Assembly: GCF_946886105.1 (NCBI RefSeq)
Contig: NZ_CAMPHV010000001.1
Location: forward strand, 124,001-188,000
DNA length: 64,000 nt
Reading direction: 5' to 3'
Origin: an uncultured Pseudomonas sp.
Lineage (GTDB): Bacteria > Pseudomonadota > Gammaproteobacteria > Pseudomonadales > Pseudomonadaceae
Shown: positions 20,046 to 28,574 of the stretch, in pieces
Position numbering within the stretch: position 1 is the first letter of the stretch
Layout of the letters: each line of letters opens with the position of its first letter
Notes under the pieces: generated by a model
Databases searched by the model: none
Told to the model about the DNA's origin: nothing
What the model saw: the letters and a program-made list of their open reading frames with translations, nothing else
Translations under genes and position numbers: made by a program

Positions 20046-21728
20046 ATGGTTTCAGGAGCCACGTCCCTTAGTTTGGTACGTAACGAACTGTTCGCCACCA
20101 TGGAGGAAGCCGAGTCCAGTCTCGAGCAATTCATCGCCGAGCGGCACAACGGCAGCCTATTGCAACAAGCGGTGGAAAGCCTCCAGCAAGTGCGCGGCAC
20201 CCTTAACCTGATCGAACAGGCGGGTGCCGAACTGTTGGCGCAGGAAGTCCTCGAGCAGGCCACCGATATTCCGGTGGGCGCTGGCGAAGAGCGCAACGTT
20301 CAGCTTTCGGCATTGAGCAATGCCCTCCATGTGTTGCGCCAGTACCTGGAAAATGTCGACGCGCACCGTCAGGAAATGCCCGAACTGCTGCTGCCGGCCA
20401 TCAATGCCTTGCGCCAGGCCGGCGGCCAACCGGCATTGCCGGAAAGTTTCTTTTTCAGCGTGCGGCTCGACCAGCCGCGCCCACGCAGCGCGCCGCCCAG
20501 CGTGGATGCAGCGGCCAGGGACAGCGAGGCACGGCGCTTACGTCACATGTACCAGGTCGGCTTGCTCGGCTTCATTCGCGAGCAAAATCCCCAGGCCAGC
20601 TTGAAGCTGATGGGGCGGGCCATGAGCCGTTTGGATAGCCTGTTCGCCAACGAGCCACGCGGGCGTCTGTGCTGGATCGGTGCCGCAGCCCTGGAAGCCC
20701 AGATCGACGGTCAGTTGCTGCTGCGCAAATCGCGCAAGCAGTTGTTTTCGCGAATGGACCGCGAACTCAAGCAAATGCTCGGTAATGCGCAGTACGAACC
20801 ACCGCGCAATTTGCTCAAGGAATTGCTCTACCTGGTCACCTTGGCCGATAGCCGCGGCCCACTGGTTACGCCACTGCGCAATATATTCGGGCTGACCTCC
20901 TTACCCTTTACCGATCACCTGCTGGAAGAAGAGTCGCGCCGTTTGGCCGGTCCCGGCCAGGCGGTGATGCGCTCTTTGGGCTCGGCCATTCGCGAAGAGC
21001 TGGCCAGCCTCAAGGACATGCTCGATCTGATCGAGCGCGGCACCCTGCAGGCGGATCACCTCAGCAGTTTGCATGCATTGCTCGGTAAATTGAGCAAGAC
21101 GCTCGGAATGGTCGGCCTCAGCTCGGCCGGCAACTCGCTGAATGCGCAGTTGCAGACCGTCGCCGCATGGACCGAGGCGAGCCCACCACCGAGCGACGAA
21201 TTGCTCAAGTTGGCGGACGCCGTACTCTATGTCGAGGGTATGGTCGCCAGCCTGGAGCGCGGCGATCGTCAGGAAGCCCGCCCAGCTGTGGCCAAGCCAG
21301 GGGAGGAGGCCGAGTCTTTCGCCCAGCACCAGCTCAACGAGGCGCGGATCGTCGTGATCGATGAAGCCCAGGGCGGCTTGGGGTTGGCCAAGCGGGCGAT
21401 CACCGCTTACCTCGAGTCGAACGGCGACCGCATGCACCTGTCCAACGTGCCCTTCAGCTTGCAGGCGGTACGCGGCGGCTTGTGGTTCCTCGGTCAGGAG
21501 CGCGCGGCCATGCTGGTCGGTGCGTGCGCCGACTATATCGAGAAGCAAATGCTCGAAGCCCCGCAAATGCCCTCCGAGCAGATGCTGGAGACCCTTGCCG
21601 ACGCCTTGAGCAGCTTGGAATACTATTTGGAGGCCGGTGCCGTGCTGCGACCAGAAACCAAACCCAGTGTGCTCGATTTGGCGGAAGAGAGCGTACGCGT
21701 GCTCGGTGTACCGGTAACCACACAATGA
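20046..21728 (+). CDS. fimL: FimL, pseudo-Hpt scaffold protein of type IV pilus/cAMP signalling
   Basis: 560-residue cytoplasmic protein matching FimL of P. aeruginosa (PA1822 in memory), a homolog of the N-terminal part of ChpA that works with PilG and FimV to control adenylate cyclase CyaB and twitching motility. It is almost entirely helical. Two segments resemble histidine phosphotransfer helices but lack the phosphorylated His: [16 protein letters not shown] (residues 45-60) has Gln/Val/Arg there, and [18 protein letters not shown] further on has no His. This matches the published view of FimL as non-phosphorylatable. A GGAGG lies about 11 bases before the ATG. Its stop overlaps the nudC start as ATGA. 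Confidence 0.9.
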   Translation: MVSGATSLSLVRNELFATMEEAESSLEQFIAERHNGSLLQQAVESLQQVRGTLNLIEQAGAELLAQEVLEQATDIPVGAGEERNVQLSALSNALHVLRQYLENVDAHRQEMPELLLPAINALRQAGGQPALPESFFFSVRLDQPRPRSAPPSVDAAARDSEARRLRHMYQVGLLGFIREQNPQASLKLMGRAMSRLDSLFANEPRGRLCWIGAAALEAQIDGQLLLRKSRKQLFSRMDRELKQMLGNAQYEPPRNLLKELLYLVTLADSRGPLVTPLRNIFGLTSLPFTDHLLEEESRRLAGPGQAVMRSLGSAIREELASLKDMLDLIERGTLQADHLSSLHALLGKLSKTLGMVGLSSAGNSLNAQLQTVAAWTEASPPPSDELLKLADAVLYVEGMVASLERGDRQEARPAVAKPGEEAESFAQHQLNEARIVVIDEAQGGLGLAKRAITAYLESNGDRMHLSNVPFSLQAVRGGLWFLGQERAAMLVGACADYIEKQMLEAPQMPSEQMLETLADALSSLEYYLEAGAVLRPETKPSVLDLAEESVRVLGVPVTTQ

Positions 21729-22555
21729 CTCAACGTTGGCATCCCGCTCTATTGGATATCGAACAGCCCGGCGGCTGGGTGCTGGCGCACTGCAAGCAGC
21801 ACTTTCTGGCCGATGACAATGGCGCGCTGTTTCCCCGCGAGTGGCTGAAGAAGCAGGATTTGCCGATTCTCGCCGAACATGGCATCGGCCATTTTGATGG
21901 CGATGCGATCTATCTGCTCGAGCTGTCGCAACCCATCGACCTGCCGGGCTGCGCCTGGCAAAGCCTGCGGCAGTTCATGCTGCAGGGCGATGCCGACACC
22001 TTCAAACTCCTCAGCTATGCCACGCAGATCGGCACCTGGGCCGCGCACCACCGCTTTTGCGGCAGTTGCGGCGAACCCATGCGGCATATCGCCGGCGAGC
22101 GCGCCATGCATTGTCCGCGCTGCGAGCTGCACCATTACCCGCGGTTGTCGCCGAGCATGATCGTGCTAGTGACCCGCGGTGATGAAATCCTCCTGGCGCG
22201 CTCACCGCGTTTCGTCCCCGGCGTTTACAGCACCCTGGCCGGTTTCGTCGAGGCGGGGGAGTCGGTGGAGCATTGCGTGGCTCGGGAAGTACGCGAAGAG
22301 GTTGGCGTCGAGATCCGCAACCTGCGCTATCTCGGCAGCCAAGGCTGGCCATTCCCGCATTCGTTGATGCTCGGTTTCCATGCCGAATACGCCGCAGGAG
22401 AGATCGTCATGCAGGCCGACGAGATCGAAGACGCCCAGTGGTTCAACGTGTATCAATTGCCGCCGCTGCCCGCAGCCCGCTCGATCGCCCGCTACCTGAT
22501 CGACGTCTATGTCGCGCAGCGTTTAGGCCAGCCCGAACCAGTGTTGCCAAGCTAA
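21725..22555 (+). CDS. nudC: NAD(H) diphosphatase / mRNA deNADding enzyme NudC
   Basis: 276-residue Nudix hydrolase that cleaves NADH and removes NAD caps from RNA. Visible parts are a zinc ribbon (Cys112, Cys115, Cys130, Cys133 in FCGSCGE and HCPRCE), the Nudix box from Gly173 ([20 protein letters not shown]) and the family specificity motif, which here reads [10 protein letters not shown] (residues 205-214) where most NudC proteins have SQPWPFP. The ATG at 21725 overlaps the fimL stop; a longer open frame upstream is a shadow of fimL. The last 33 bases overlap the 3' end of the convergent TauE/SafE gene. Confidence 0.93.
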   Translation: MTQRWHPALLDIEQPGGWVLAHCKQHFLADDNGALFPREWLKKQDLPILAEHGIGHFDGDAIYLLELSQPIDLPGCAWQSLRQFMLQGDADTFKLLSYATQIGTWAAHHRFCGSCGEPMRHIAGERAMHCPRCELHHYPRLSPSMIVLVTRGDEILLARSPRFVPGVYSTLAGFVEAGESVEHCVAREVREEVGVEIRNLRYLGSQGWPFPHSLMLGFHAEYAAGEIVMQADEIEDAQWFNVYQLPPLPAARSIARYLIDVYVAQRLGQPEPVLPS

Positions 22556-23308
22556 ACGCGCGGTCAACGCCAGCACGACCAGAATGAATACCGGGCGGAT
22601 GAACTTCGAGCCACCCTTGATCGCCGTGCGTGCGCCGATAAAGGCGCCCGCCATCAGGGCGATGCCCATGCAGATACCGAGCAGCCAGGCGACATTGCCG
22701 TTGACGATAAACACCGCTAGCGCACAGGCGTTGCTGACGAAATTCATGGTTCGCGCAACGCCGCTGGCGCGCAGCAGATCCAAGGGGTAAAGCAGCAGGC
22801 TGCTGACGGTCCAGAACGCCCCGGTGCCGGGGCCGGCCACTCCATCGTAGAAGCCCAGACCCAGCCCTTGCGGCCACTGCCGACCCGTTGGAATCGACGG
22901 TTCGACCTCGGCAGGCGCTTGCGGGGTGCGGCCGAACAACAAGTACAGTCCGCAAGCGAACACCACGGCCGGTAACATCCGGTTGAGCCAGGCCGCCGGC
23001 ATCCACTGCGCCAGTGCCGCGCCGAGCAATGCGCCGATGGCGGTGGCGAGCAAGGCGTTTCGCCACTGGCGCGGCACGAATAATTTGCGTCGGTAGAAGG
23101 TATGGCTGGCCACCGCGGCGCCGAAAGTGGCGCACAGCTTATTGGTGCCCAGCACCAGGTGCGGTGGCAAACCGGCAGTCAGCAGCGCAGGGATGGTCAG
23201 CAAACCGCCGCCGCCGGCAATGGCATCGATAAAGCCCGCGGCAAATGCGACCAGGGCAAGAATCGCCAGCGTCGAGGGATCGACGGCGAGCTCGAAGGGA
23301 AAAGGCAT
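22523..23308 (-). CDS. TauE/SafE-family membrane transporter (TSUP)
   Basis: 261-residue integral membrane protein of the TSUP family, whose members move sulfite, organosulfonates or other small anions. The N-terminal repeat carries [18 protein letters not shown] (about residues 25-42), the family signature; a related motif in the second half reads [14 protein letters not shown]. About seven or eight membrane segments. The ATG at 23308 gives [17 protein letters not shown]; the open frame continues 177 codons upstream, through the start of the divergent gene, and that part is not credible. Its stop lies inside the 3' end of nudC. Substrate not deducible, although a sulfite reductase gene lies 8 kb away. 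Confidence 0.88.
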   Translation of the reverse strand: MPFPFELAVDPSTLAILALVAFAAGFIDAIAGGGGLLTIPALLTAGLPPHLVLGTNKLCATFGAAVASHTFYRRKLFVPRQWRNALLATAIGALLGAALAQWMPAAWLNRMLPAVVFACGLYLLFGRTPQAPAEVEPSIPTGRQWPQGLGLGFYDGVAGPGTGAFWTVSSLLLYPLDLLRASGVARTMNFVSNACALAVFIVNGNVAWLLGICMGIALMAGAFIGARTAIKGGSKFIRPVFILVVLALTARLAWQHWFGLA

Positions 23309-23410
23309 GAAAAAAACACGTCCTGCGTCTAATTGTGCGGTGATCTCGCTATTCGCCAGCGAGGCAGCTGCGCATAATGCCGGGATTTTCACGCAGAAGG
23401 AATTGAGTCG

Positions 23411-24058
23411 ATGCAATACGACGGTCTGGCCTGGGTCATCGCGCTGCTGGCGGTGTTGGCGATCTTTATCGCGGCGCGCATTCTGCTCAACAGCCATTGG
23501 TTTCTCGGTTGGTTGCGCGGTACCTGTGGCATTGCGTTCCTCGCGCTCGCCGGGCTGATCGGCCTGGTGGCGTACGACCTCTACAGCTATGCGCCCTTGC
23601 CGGAAGACAAACCGCTCGCGACTTTGAGCTTTCAGGGGGATGGCACTCGTTATCGGGTCAGCATCTTGGAAGGCGGGCACGAACGCACTGTGACCCTCGA
23701 AGGCGACCTCTGGCAATTGGATGCGCGGGTGTTGCAATGGAAGGGCCTGGCCGCTTTGATCGGCCTGGAACCGGGCTATCGCCTGGAACGACTGTCGGGG
23801 CGTTTCCTCGCCATCGAGCAGCAAGCCTTGGCCCAACAAGCGGGTGTCGCCCTGGCGACGAGCCCCTATGGCATCGATCTCTGGCGTTGGCTACGGTTGG
23901 GCCAGCATGACTTGTTGATGTTCGACCCGCAGGCGTACCGAGTGACCTATCTGCCGATGGCTGACGATGCAGTCTTCAGCGTCAGCATGACGCCCACCGG
24001 GTTGCTGGCCCAACCGGTGAACCAGGCGGCCAAGCAGGCGTTGCAGGATTGGCAGTAG
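23411..24058 (+). CDS. Conserved membrane protein of unknown function (two N-terminal helices)
   Basis: 215-residue protein I cannot assign beyond a Pseudomonas-conserved family found in this position (PA1825-like). Two hydrophobic helices at about residues 7-26 and 35-55 are joined by a short basic loop (HWFLGWLRG), leaving a C-terminal domain of about 155 residues that would be soluble, with a beta-rich pattern (LATLSFQGDGTRYRVSILEG, ERTVTLEGDLWQL). No catalytic motif is seen. GAAGGAATTGAG precedes the ATG. Some databases label the family as a multidrug efflux component; nothing in the sequence supports that. Confidence 0.7.
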   Translation: MQYDGLAWVIALLAVLAIFIAARILLNSHWFLGWLRGTCGIAFLALAGLIGLVAYDLYSYAPLPEDKPLATLSFQGDGTRYRVSILEGGHERTVTLEGDLWQLDARVLQWKGLAALIGLEPGYRLERLSGRFLAIEQQALAQQAGVALATSPYGIDLWRWLRLGQHDLLMFDPQAYRVTYLPMADDAVFSVSMTPTGLLAQPVNQAAKQALQDWQ

Positions 24059-24127
24059 TGCGCCAAGGCTTATCCGGCGAGGCGTCACGCATTCGCTGAG
24101 GCCGCCAGAGCTAAAGATCCGGATCAT

Positions 24128-24157
24128 AAAAAAAGGAACCCAAAGGTTCCTTTTTTT
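24128..24157. terminator. Bidirectional Rho-independent terminator
   Basis: AAAAAAAGGAACC-CAAA-GGTTCCTTTTTTT: a GGAACC/GGTTCC stem with A and T runs on both sides, placed between the convergent membrane-protein and SDR genes, so it can terminate both. Confidence 0.93.
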
Positions 24158-24178
24158 ATGCCTGCTATTTCCCGAGTA

Positions 24179-24946
24179 TCAGGAAAGGAAACCGCCATCC
24201 ACATTCAGCGAAACGCCAGTGGTGTAGCTGGAAGCGTCGCTGGCTAGGTACAGCACGGCGCCGGCCATTTCGCTCGGGTCGGCCACACGCTTGAGTGGAA
24301 TGCGCTGCAGAGCGACATTCAGAATGGCGTCGTTTTTGGTCAGGGCCGAGGCGAACTTGGTGTCGGTCAGGCCTGGCAGCAGGGCGTTGCAGCGGATGCC
24401 AAACTGCGCGCATTCCTTGGCGAAGACCTTGGTCATGCTGATCACCGCGGCCTTGGTCACCGAGTAGATGCCCTGCATCTCGCCCGGGCTGACGCCATTG
24501 ATCGAGGCGACGTTGATGATGCTGCCGCCGCCGTTCTGCTTCATCAGCTTGCCGCCTTCGATCGACATGAAATAGTAGCCGCGGATGTTCACGTCGACGG
24601 TCTTCTGGAAAGCGCTCAGGTCGGTTTCCAGCACGTTGCCGAACTGCGGGTTGGTGGCGGCATTGTTGACCAGGATATCCAGGCGGCCGAACTGCTCGCG
24701 GATCTGGGCGAAGACGTTGCTGATCTGCTCCATTTCACCGATATGGCAGGCGATCGCGGTGGCTTTGCCGCCTTCCGCGATGATCGCGTCGGCCACGCCC
24801 TGGCAGCCCTCGATCTTGCGGCTGGAAACGATGACATGCGCGCCTTGCTGGGCCAGCAGTTTAGCGATGGCTTCGCCGATACCGCGGCTGGCGCCGGAAA
24901 CGAAAGCAATCTTGCCGTCGAGGTCGAACAGAGTGGTCTTGGACAT
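24179..24946 (-). CDS. SDR-family oxidoreductase
   Basis: 255-residue classical short-chain dehydrogenase/reductase. The cofactor motif is GASRGIG (residues 18-24), NNAA follows at 94-97, and the catalytic set is Ser148, Tyr161 and Lys165 (YSVTKAA). FabG-like proteins of this type often act on acyl-CoA or hydroxy-acid substrates. It follows the phosphotransferase-like gene on the same strand with 26 bases between them, a pair usually found together in Pseudomonas (PA1828-PA1829-like) and suggestive of joint action on an acyl-CoA or hydroxyacyl intermediate. Substrate not deducible. Confidence 0.88.
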   Translation of the reverse strand: MSKTTLFDLDGKIAFVSGASRGIGEAIAKLLAQQGAHVIVSSRKIEGCQGVADAIIAEGGKATAIACHIGEMEQISNVFAQIREQFGRLDILVNNAATNPQFGNVLETDLSAFQKTVDVNIRGYYFMSIEGGKLMKQNGGGSIINVASINGVSPGEMQGIYSVTKAAVISMTKVFAKECAQFGIRCNALLPGLTDTKFASALTKNDAILNVALQRIPLKRVADPSEMAGAVLYLASDASSYTTGVSLNVDGGFLS

Positions 24947-24972
24947 AAGTGCGCTACCTTGATTGAGCCGGA

Positions 24973-26040
24973 TTAGAGCGTGGATTTATCGATGACCTGC
25001 AGGCTCATCTGCTCCAGCAGTTTGTTCATCTGAACGAACTGGGCGAAGCGTTTGTCCTGGGTCTGGCCGTGGAAGAAGCGGTAATAGATCTGTTGCACGA
25101 TGCCGGCCAGGCGGAACAGGCCGTAGGTGTAATAGAAGTCGAAGTTATCGATCTGGATGCCCGAGCGCTCGGCGTAGTAGTCGACGAATTCGCGACGCGT
25201 GAGCATGCCGGGCGCATTGCTCGGTTGGCGGCGCATCAATTGCACCGGCGCTGGGTCGGCGCCCTCGATCCAGTAGGCGAGGGTGTTGCCCAAGTCCATC
25301 AGCGGGTCGCCGATGGTGGTCAGCTCCCAGTCGAGGATGCCGATGATCTGCATCGGGTTGTTCGGGTCGAGGATCACGTTATCGAAGCGGTAATCGTTGT
25401 GCACGATGCCCGGGGTATGGTGATCGGCCGGCATCTTGTCCCTGAGCCAGGCTTTGACCGGCTCCCAGGTCGGTGCGTCGGGGGTCAGGGCGTTGTCGTA
25501 GCGATCGCTCCAGCCGCCGATCTGCCGCTGCACATAGCCTTCAGGTTTGCCCAGATCGCCCAAGCCGCAAGCCTGGTAGTCGACGCGGTGCAGTTCGACG
25601 AACTTATCGATAAAGCTTTTGCACAGCGCGCGGGTCTGTTCGGCGCTGAAATTCAGCTCGGCCGGCATGTCCGAACGCAGGATGATGCCGTTGACCCGTT
25701 CCATGACATAGAACTCGGCGCCGATCACCGACTCGTCGGTACAGTGCACATAGGCCTTCGGGCAATAGGGGAAGCCGGCATTGAGCTGGTTGAGAATGCG
25801 GTATTCGCGGCCCATGTCGTGGGCCGATTTGGCTTTGTGGCCGAACGGCGGGCGACGCAGCACGAATTCCTTCTCCGGGTATTCGAGCAGATAGGTGAGA
25901 TTCGATGCGCCGCCGGGGAACTGACTGATACGCGGCTCGCCGGTCAAACCAGGAATATGCGCCTTGAGATACGGGTCGATGATGGCGGCGTCGAGTTCTT
26001 CGCCTTCGCGGATGCGGGTGGACTGGTCGGTAAGCGCCAT
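24973..26040 (-). CDS. Aminoglycoside-phosphotransferase-fold kinase (ACAD10/11 N-terminal type)
   Basis: 355-residue protein with the APH/choline-kinase fold. The ATP-site start is QFPGGASNLTYLLEYPEKEF, the catalytic loop is VHNDYRFDNVILD and the metal-binding loop is GILDWELTTIGDPLMDLG. It resembles the kinase domain of human ACAD10/ACAD11, which phosphorylates 4-hydroxyacyl-CoA, so a role with the neighbouring SDR in hydroxy-fatty-acid breakdown is plausible but inferred. It is not an antibiotic-resistance gene on this evidence. ATG at 26040 follows AAGGGA; an 11-codon upstream extension lacks a ribosome site. Confidence 0.85.
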   Translation of the reverse strand: MALTDQSTRIREGEELDAAIIDPYLKAHIPGLTGEPRISQFPGGASNLTYLLEYPEKEFVLRRPPFGHKAKSAHDMGREYRILNQLNAGFPYCPKAYVHCTDESVIGAEFYVMERVNGIILRSDMPAELNFSAEQTRALCKSFIDKFVELHRVDYQACGLGDLGKPEGYVQRQIGGWSDRYDNALTPDAPTWEPVKAWLRDKMPADHHTPGIVHNDYRFDNVILDPNNPMQIIGILDWELTTIGDPLMDLGNTLAYWIEGADPAPVQLMRRQPSNAPGMLTRREFVDYYAERSGIQIDNFDFYYTYGLFRLAGIVQQIYYRFFHGQTQDKRFAQFVQMNKLLEQMSLQVIDKSTL

Positions 26041-26192
26041 GCTTAATCCCTTCTGCTTATGATGGGGGCCCAATATTATTGGCTAATCTAATGCTGCATT
26101 CGCACCGTCACAAGCGCTACCCAGCTTTATAGGCGGGCGTGTTGCAGCACAATCAAACTGCATGATTCTTTCCATCGTCCGGACTGCGGACG

Positions 26193-26222
26193 AAAAAAAA
26201 CCGGAGTCCACGACTCCGGTTT
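26193..26222 (-). terminator. Rho-independent terminator of the SCP2 gene
   Basis: On the minus strand CCGGAGTCG-TG-GACTCCGG is followed by TTTTTTTT. It lies 20 bases after the SCP2-protein stop and separates it from the phosphotransferase/SDR pair, whose promoter should lie in 26041-26192. Confidence 0.93.
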
Positions 26223-26241
26223 CGATGGTCAAGCGTAGCGC

Positions 26242-26553
26242 TTATACCGGGAACAGTTCGCCCAGCTTCATCGCCAGCATCATGTCGCCTTCGGCGCGCA
26301 GCTTGCCGCCCATGAATGCTTGCATGCCATCGGTTTCGCCGGTGGTGATGCCTTTCAGGGTTTCGCTGTCCATGATCAGGGTCACGTTGGCATCCGGGCT
26401 GTCGCCTTGCTTAACGTCGCAGGTGCCGTCTTTGACCACCAGATAGTGGTTCTCGCCGTCTTCGATATTGAATTGGAATACCAGGTCCAGGCCCGCAGCG
26501 GCACCGGCGTTGAACTTGGACTGCATGGTTTTGACGATGTCTGCAACGCTCAT
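26242..26553 (-). CDS. SCP2 sterol-carrier-domain protein
   Basis: 103-residue single-domain SCP2 protein, a small lipid or acyl-CoA binding fold. Sequence landmarks are FQFNIEDGENHYLVVKDGTC, DANVTLIMDSETLKGI and GKLRAEGDMMLAMKLGELFP, close to the SCP2 modules of peroxisomal multifunctional enzymes. ATG at 26553 is preceded by AAAGGAAGAAACC; the upstream open extension of 16 codons is not needed. A strong terminator follows. Neighbouring genes (SDR, ACAD10-type kinase, dienoyl-CoA isomerase) fit a fatty-acid context. Confidence 0.93.
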   Translation of the reverse strand: MSVADIVKTMQSKFNAGAAAGLDLVFQFNIEDGENHYLVVKDGTCDVKQGDSPDANVTLIMDSETLKGITTGETDGMQAFMGGKLRAEGDMMLAMKLGELFPV

Positions 26554-26612
26554 GGTTTCTTCCTTTGGTTTCAGGTTTTTCGCACGCCCGATTGGGCGCA
26601 ATAGGCCGGTAC

Positions 26613-27323
26613 TCAGCGGTAAGTGATGAGTTCCGGCGCCTTCAGCAGCTGTAAATGCAGATGGCTGTTGAAGGAAGCCAGGCTCACTTGGCTGCCACGG
26701 AATTTCAGGCAGCTTAGCGAGGTATTGACGATTTGCCAGTTCAGCTCGAAGGCTTTGGCCGGCGGTACGCCGGTGATTAGATGGAGCAGAGCGGTGATAG
26801 TGCCGCCGGAGGTGAAGACCGCGATGTTTTGTTTGCTCTCGGCTTGTTCGAGCAAGCGCGCCAAGCCGGCCTGAACTTGTGCAACGTAGTCCGGCCAGCT
26901 CTGTAAATTCGGCTTGTCGTATTCGCCGGAAATCCAGCGGCCGATAATCAGGGCGAACAGACGTTGGAATTCGGCGCGGTTTTGCGTGGCATTGCGCAGG
27001 ATGTGCAGGGCTTGGGGCTCGTCGGGCAACAGCTCGGGGAGCAGATTGCGGATGACCGCATCGGCGTCGAACTCGTTGAATGCCGAATCGATTTCCAACT
27101 CGGGGACAGGCGTGCCGGCATCGCCGAATTGGCTCAAGGCCGCGCGGGCGGTGTGCTGCTGGCGGCGCAAGTCGCCACTCAGGCTGCGGTCGAGGCGTAC
27201 GCCGAGCTGTGCCAGATGTGCCCCCAGTATTTCGGCCTGGCGAATACCGATGGGCGATAGCACATCGTAGTCGTCGGCGCCGAAAGAGGCCTGGCCATGT
27301 CTAATCAGATAAATGCTGCCCAC
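26613..27323 (-). CDS. Histidine phosphatase (phosphoglycerate mutase-like) family protein
   Basis: About 236 residues, histidine phosphatase superfamily. The nucleophile motif is IYLIRHGQASFGADDYDVLS; the second conserved His region may lie in FTSGGTITALLHLITG, where the usual GH is replaced by Gly-Gly, so the general-acid arrangement is unusual. The start is uncertain: the open frame extends to 27458, but homology begins at the RHG motif, so I chose the GTG at 27323 (VGSIYLIRHGQ). A GGA 10-12 bases upstream is the only ribosome-site candidate. Divergent from sohB. Substrate unknown. Confidence 0.8.
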   Translation of the reverse strand: MGSIYLIRHGQASFGADDYDVLSPIGIRQAEILGAHLAQLGVRLDRSLSGDLRRQQHTARAALSQFGDAGTPVPELEIDSAFNEFDADAVIRNLLPELLPDEPQALHILRNATQNRAEFQRLFALIIGRWISGEYDKPNLQSWPDYVAQVQAGLARLLEQAESKQNIAVFTSGGTITALLHLITGVPPAKAFELNWQIVNTSLSCLKFRGSQVSLASFNSHLHLQLLKAPELITYR

Positions 27324-27529
27324 GTCCGCACAGTTCCGGTCGTTGAAGTTTCGCGAGGGTATAGAGGATCGTTGAGAGCTGTCAACGAAAAAACATACGC
27401 TTGTTTGAATCCTCGTTCGATTGTCACACGCAGGCTCATGCGCTGGTCGTCGTTCCATGGCGTCGGTATGCTTGCTCGACTGGTGCGTGGCTCAGCGCTG
27501 CGTGCGGCTAATCGGACGAGGGGATAGGT

Positions 27530-28549
27530 GTGGAGTTTTTTGCTGAATACGCGAGCTTTTTGGCTAAGACCGTGACACTGGTGGTCGCCATTCTGGTCGT
27601 GCTGGTAGCGTTGGCCGTCCTGCGTGGCCGCGGCCGGCGCAGCTCGGGACAGCTGCAGGTGTCCAAACTCAACGACTTCTATAAGCAACTGCACGACCGT
27701 TTGGAGCACTCGGTACTCAGCAAGGACCAGCTCAAGAGTGTGGTCAAGGAAGCAGCCAAAGCCGCCAAGTTGGAGAAAAAGGCCGCGGTGCATAAACCGC
27801 GGGTCTATGTGCTGGATTTCGATGGGGATATCAAAGCCTCGGCCACCGATAATTTGCGCCATGAAATCACCGCCGTGCTGAGCATGGCCACGGCCCAGGA
27901 CGAAGTGGTGCTGCGCCTGGAAAGTGGTGGCGGCATGGTCCACAGTTATGGCCTGGCCTCGTCGCAATTGGCGCGCATTCGCCAAGCTGGCGTGCCGCTG
28001 ACCGTGTGCATCGATAAGGTCGCGGCCAGCGGCGGTTACATGATGGCGTGTATCGGCGAGAAAATTATCTCCGCGCCTTTTGCCGTCCTCGGTTCGATCG
28101 GTGTGGTCGCGCAGTTGCCCAACCTGCACCGGTTATTGAAAAAGCACGATATCGACTTCGAAGTGCTGACCGCCGGCGAGTACAAGCGCACCCTGACGAT
28201 TTTCGGCGAGAACACCGAAAAGGGCCGGCAGAAGTTTCAGGAGGATTTGGAAATCACCCATGAGCTGTTCAAAAACTTCGTTGCGCGCTATCGCCCGCAG
28301 TTGGCTATCGATGAAATCGCCACCGGCGAAGTCTGGCTGGGCATGAGCGCCTTGGAAAAACAGTTGGTGGACGAGCTTAAAACCAGCGATGAATACCTCG
28401 CCGAACGAGCCAAGACGGCCGAGCTCTTTCACCTGCATTACGCCGAGAAGAAAAGCTTGCAGGAGCGTATCGGCCTGGCTGCCAGCGTGGCGTTGGATCG
28501 CTTCGCCCTGACCTGGCTGAGTCGCCTCAATCAGCAGCGTTTCTGGTAA
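27530..28549 (+). CDS. sohB: Inner-membrane serine peptidase SohB
   Basis: 339-residue family S49 peptidase (signal peptide peptidase A relative). An N-terminal membrane helix spans about residues 10-32. Catalytic Ser167 sits in AASGGYMMACIGEKI and the paired Lys219 in TAGEYKRTLTIFGEN, the Ser-Lys dyad of the family. The active site would face the periplasm. The start is GTG at 27530 with GAGGGGATAG upstream. acuI follows after 25 bases, so they are probably one transcript. Length and order match Pseudomonas sohB. Confidence 0.95.
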   Translation: MEFFAEYASFLAKTVTLVVAILVVLVALAVLRGRGRRSSGQLQVSKLNDFYKQLHDRLEHSVLSKDQLKSVVKEAAKAAKLEKKAAVHKPRVYVLDFDGDIKASATDNLRHEITAVLSMATAQDEVVLRLESGGGMVHSYGLASSQLARIRQAGVPLTVCIDKVAASGGYMMACIGEKIISAPFAVLGSIGVVAQLPNLHRLLKKHDIDFEVLTAGEYKRTLTIFGENTEKGRQKFQEDLEITHELFKNFVARYRPQLAIDEIATGEVWLGMSALEKQLVDELKTSDEYLAERAKTAELFHLHYAEKKSLQERIGLAASVALDRFALTWLSRLNQQRFW

Positions 28550-28574
28550 TCGCATTACCCTGAAGGGGATTGAT

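Noticed and set aside
24053..24120. Fourth copy of the TAGCCCGG palindrome near 24061
   Set aside because: Only GCGCCAAGGCTTATCCGG matches part of the variant arm of the 41033 copy; no second arm, so not listed as a repeat feature.
24973..26040. Aminoglycoside resistance gene
   Set aside because: The APH fold is shared with many small-molecule and acyl-CoA kinases; the sequence resembles ACAD10/11 kinase domains and its SDR neighbour suggests metabolism.
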